This document shows, piece after piece, positions 5,560 to 5,680 of a stretch of 5,680 nucleotides of DNA. The DNA is from Tenericutes bacterium 4572_104. GTDB lineage: Bacteria; Bacillota_I; Bacilli_A; Izemoplasmatales; UBA5603. The stretch lies in assembly GCA_002084435.1 (NCBI GenBank), contig NBLG01000043.1, forward strand, positions 1 to 5,680, given 5' to 3'. The position numbers and the translations under genes were made by a program. Below the pieces are notes generated by a model. That model saw only the letters and a program-made list of their open reading frames with translations. It was not told the DNA's origin and did no database searches. Position 1 is the first letter of the stretch. Each line of letters begins with the position of its first letter.

Positions 5560-5680
5560 TTATTTATTAGTCAACCCCAAGAGTTCTTTCAGTTGTTTAA
5601 TGTTCTCTGCAACAAAAGTTGGAGCTATTTTTTCTATCTCTTCTTCAGTTCCAAAACCGTAACCTGCAGCAATAGAATCA
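5560..5680 (-). CDS. HAD-family hydrolase, phosphoglycolate phosphatase-like (C-terminal end only)
   Basis: Reading leftward from the window edge, 39 residues end at TAA (complement of 5560-5562). They begin DSIAAGYGFGTEEEIEKI and continue PTFVAENIKQLKELLGLTNK. This is the typical last segment of Gph/PGP-type HAD phosphatases, where a GYG(x)G(S/T)-EE(E/I/L) stretch follows the last acidic motif, and a P-x-(F/Y)-(I/V)-x-x-(S/N)-I-x-(E/Q)-L helix ends the Rossmann-like core. These enzymes remove phosphate from 2-phosphoglycolate or related small molecules in the cytoplasm. The catalytic residues lie outside the window, so substrate and completeness cannot be judged. The gene converges on the secreted protein gene, with 285 bases between the two stops. 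Confidence 0.8.
   Translation of the reverse strand, partial: DSIAAGYGFGTEEEIEKIAPTFVAENIKQLKELLGLTNK

Noticed and set aside
1..5680. tRNA, rRNA, CRISPR array or riboswitch
   Set aside because: No regularly spaced direct repeats, cloverleaf-like segments or conserved rRNA stretches were seen in the non-coding parts.

Overview
The window is AT-rich and probably comes from a bacterium of the FCB superphylum. The main clue is the secreted protein at 3631-5274. It ends in a C-terminal domain opening with the NYPNPFNPST motif, which is typical of type IX secretion / FlgD-Ig-like sorting tails in Cloacimonadota, Marinimicrobia, Ignavibacteria, Delongbacteria-like and related lineages. The phylum cannot be fixed from this window; a Cloacimonadota-like source is a guess from style.

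Layout. Positions 1-163 hold no assignable gene, only two adjoining inverted repeats and a possible promoter. Positions 164-752 carry the wreck of a HigBA-type toxin-antitoxin pair. The toxin has two single-base deletions and one nonsense change, which can be repaired on paper to a 94-residue HigB. The antitoxin reads normally for 83 residues, then stops matching the family in the middle of its helix-turn-helix. The break coincides with an 8-bp direct repeat. Positions 813-3317 encode an 834-residue protein that is the most unusual item here. It has a transposase-type (IS481-like) double helix-turn-helix N-terminus, a segment resembling an RNase H/rve integrase core without a recognisable DDE triad, and then eleven TPR repeats of about 40 residues. 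It looks like a transposase co-opted as a ligand- or protein-responsive DNA-binding regulator.

Positions 3318-3630 are non-coding. They hold an AT-rich hairpin, a 27-bp dyad that could be an operator, and a weak promoter candidate, all upstream of the strong ribosome binding site of the secreted protein. That 547-residue protein has a signal peptide, two choice-of-anchor-J/cleaved-adhesin-like domains separated by a beta-rich spacer, and the sorting tail. A strong Rho-independent terminator follows at 5298-5333. The last 121 bases hold the C-terminal end of a convergent minus-strand HAD hydrolase of the phosphoglycolate phosphatase type.

How the parts relate. The toxin-antitoxin remnant is probably inactive. 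The HTH-TPR protein and the secreted adhesin-like protein lie in the same direction with about 310 bases between them and probably have separate transcripts. A regulatory link between them is only a hypothesis, based on adjacency and the dyad upstream of the second gene. The HAD gene is an unrelated housekeeping-type neighbour.
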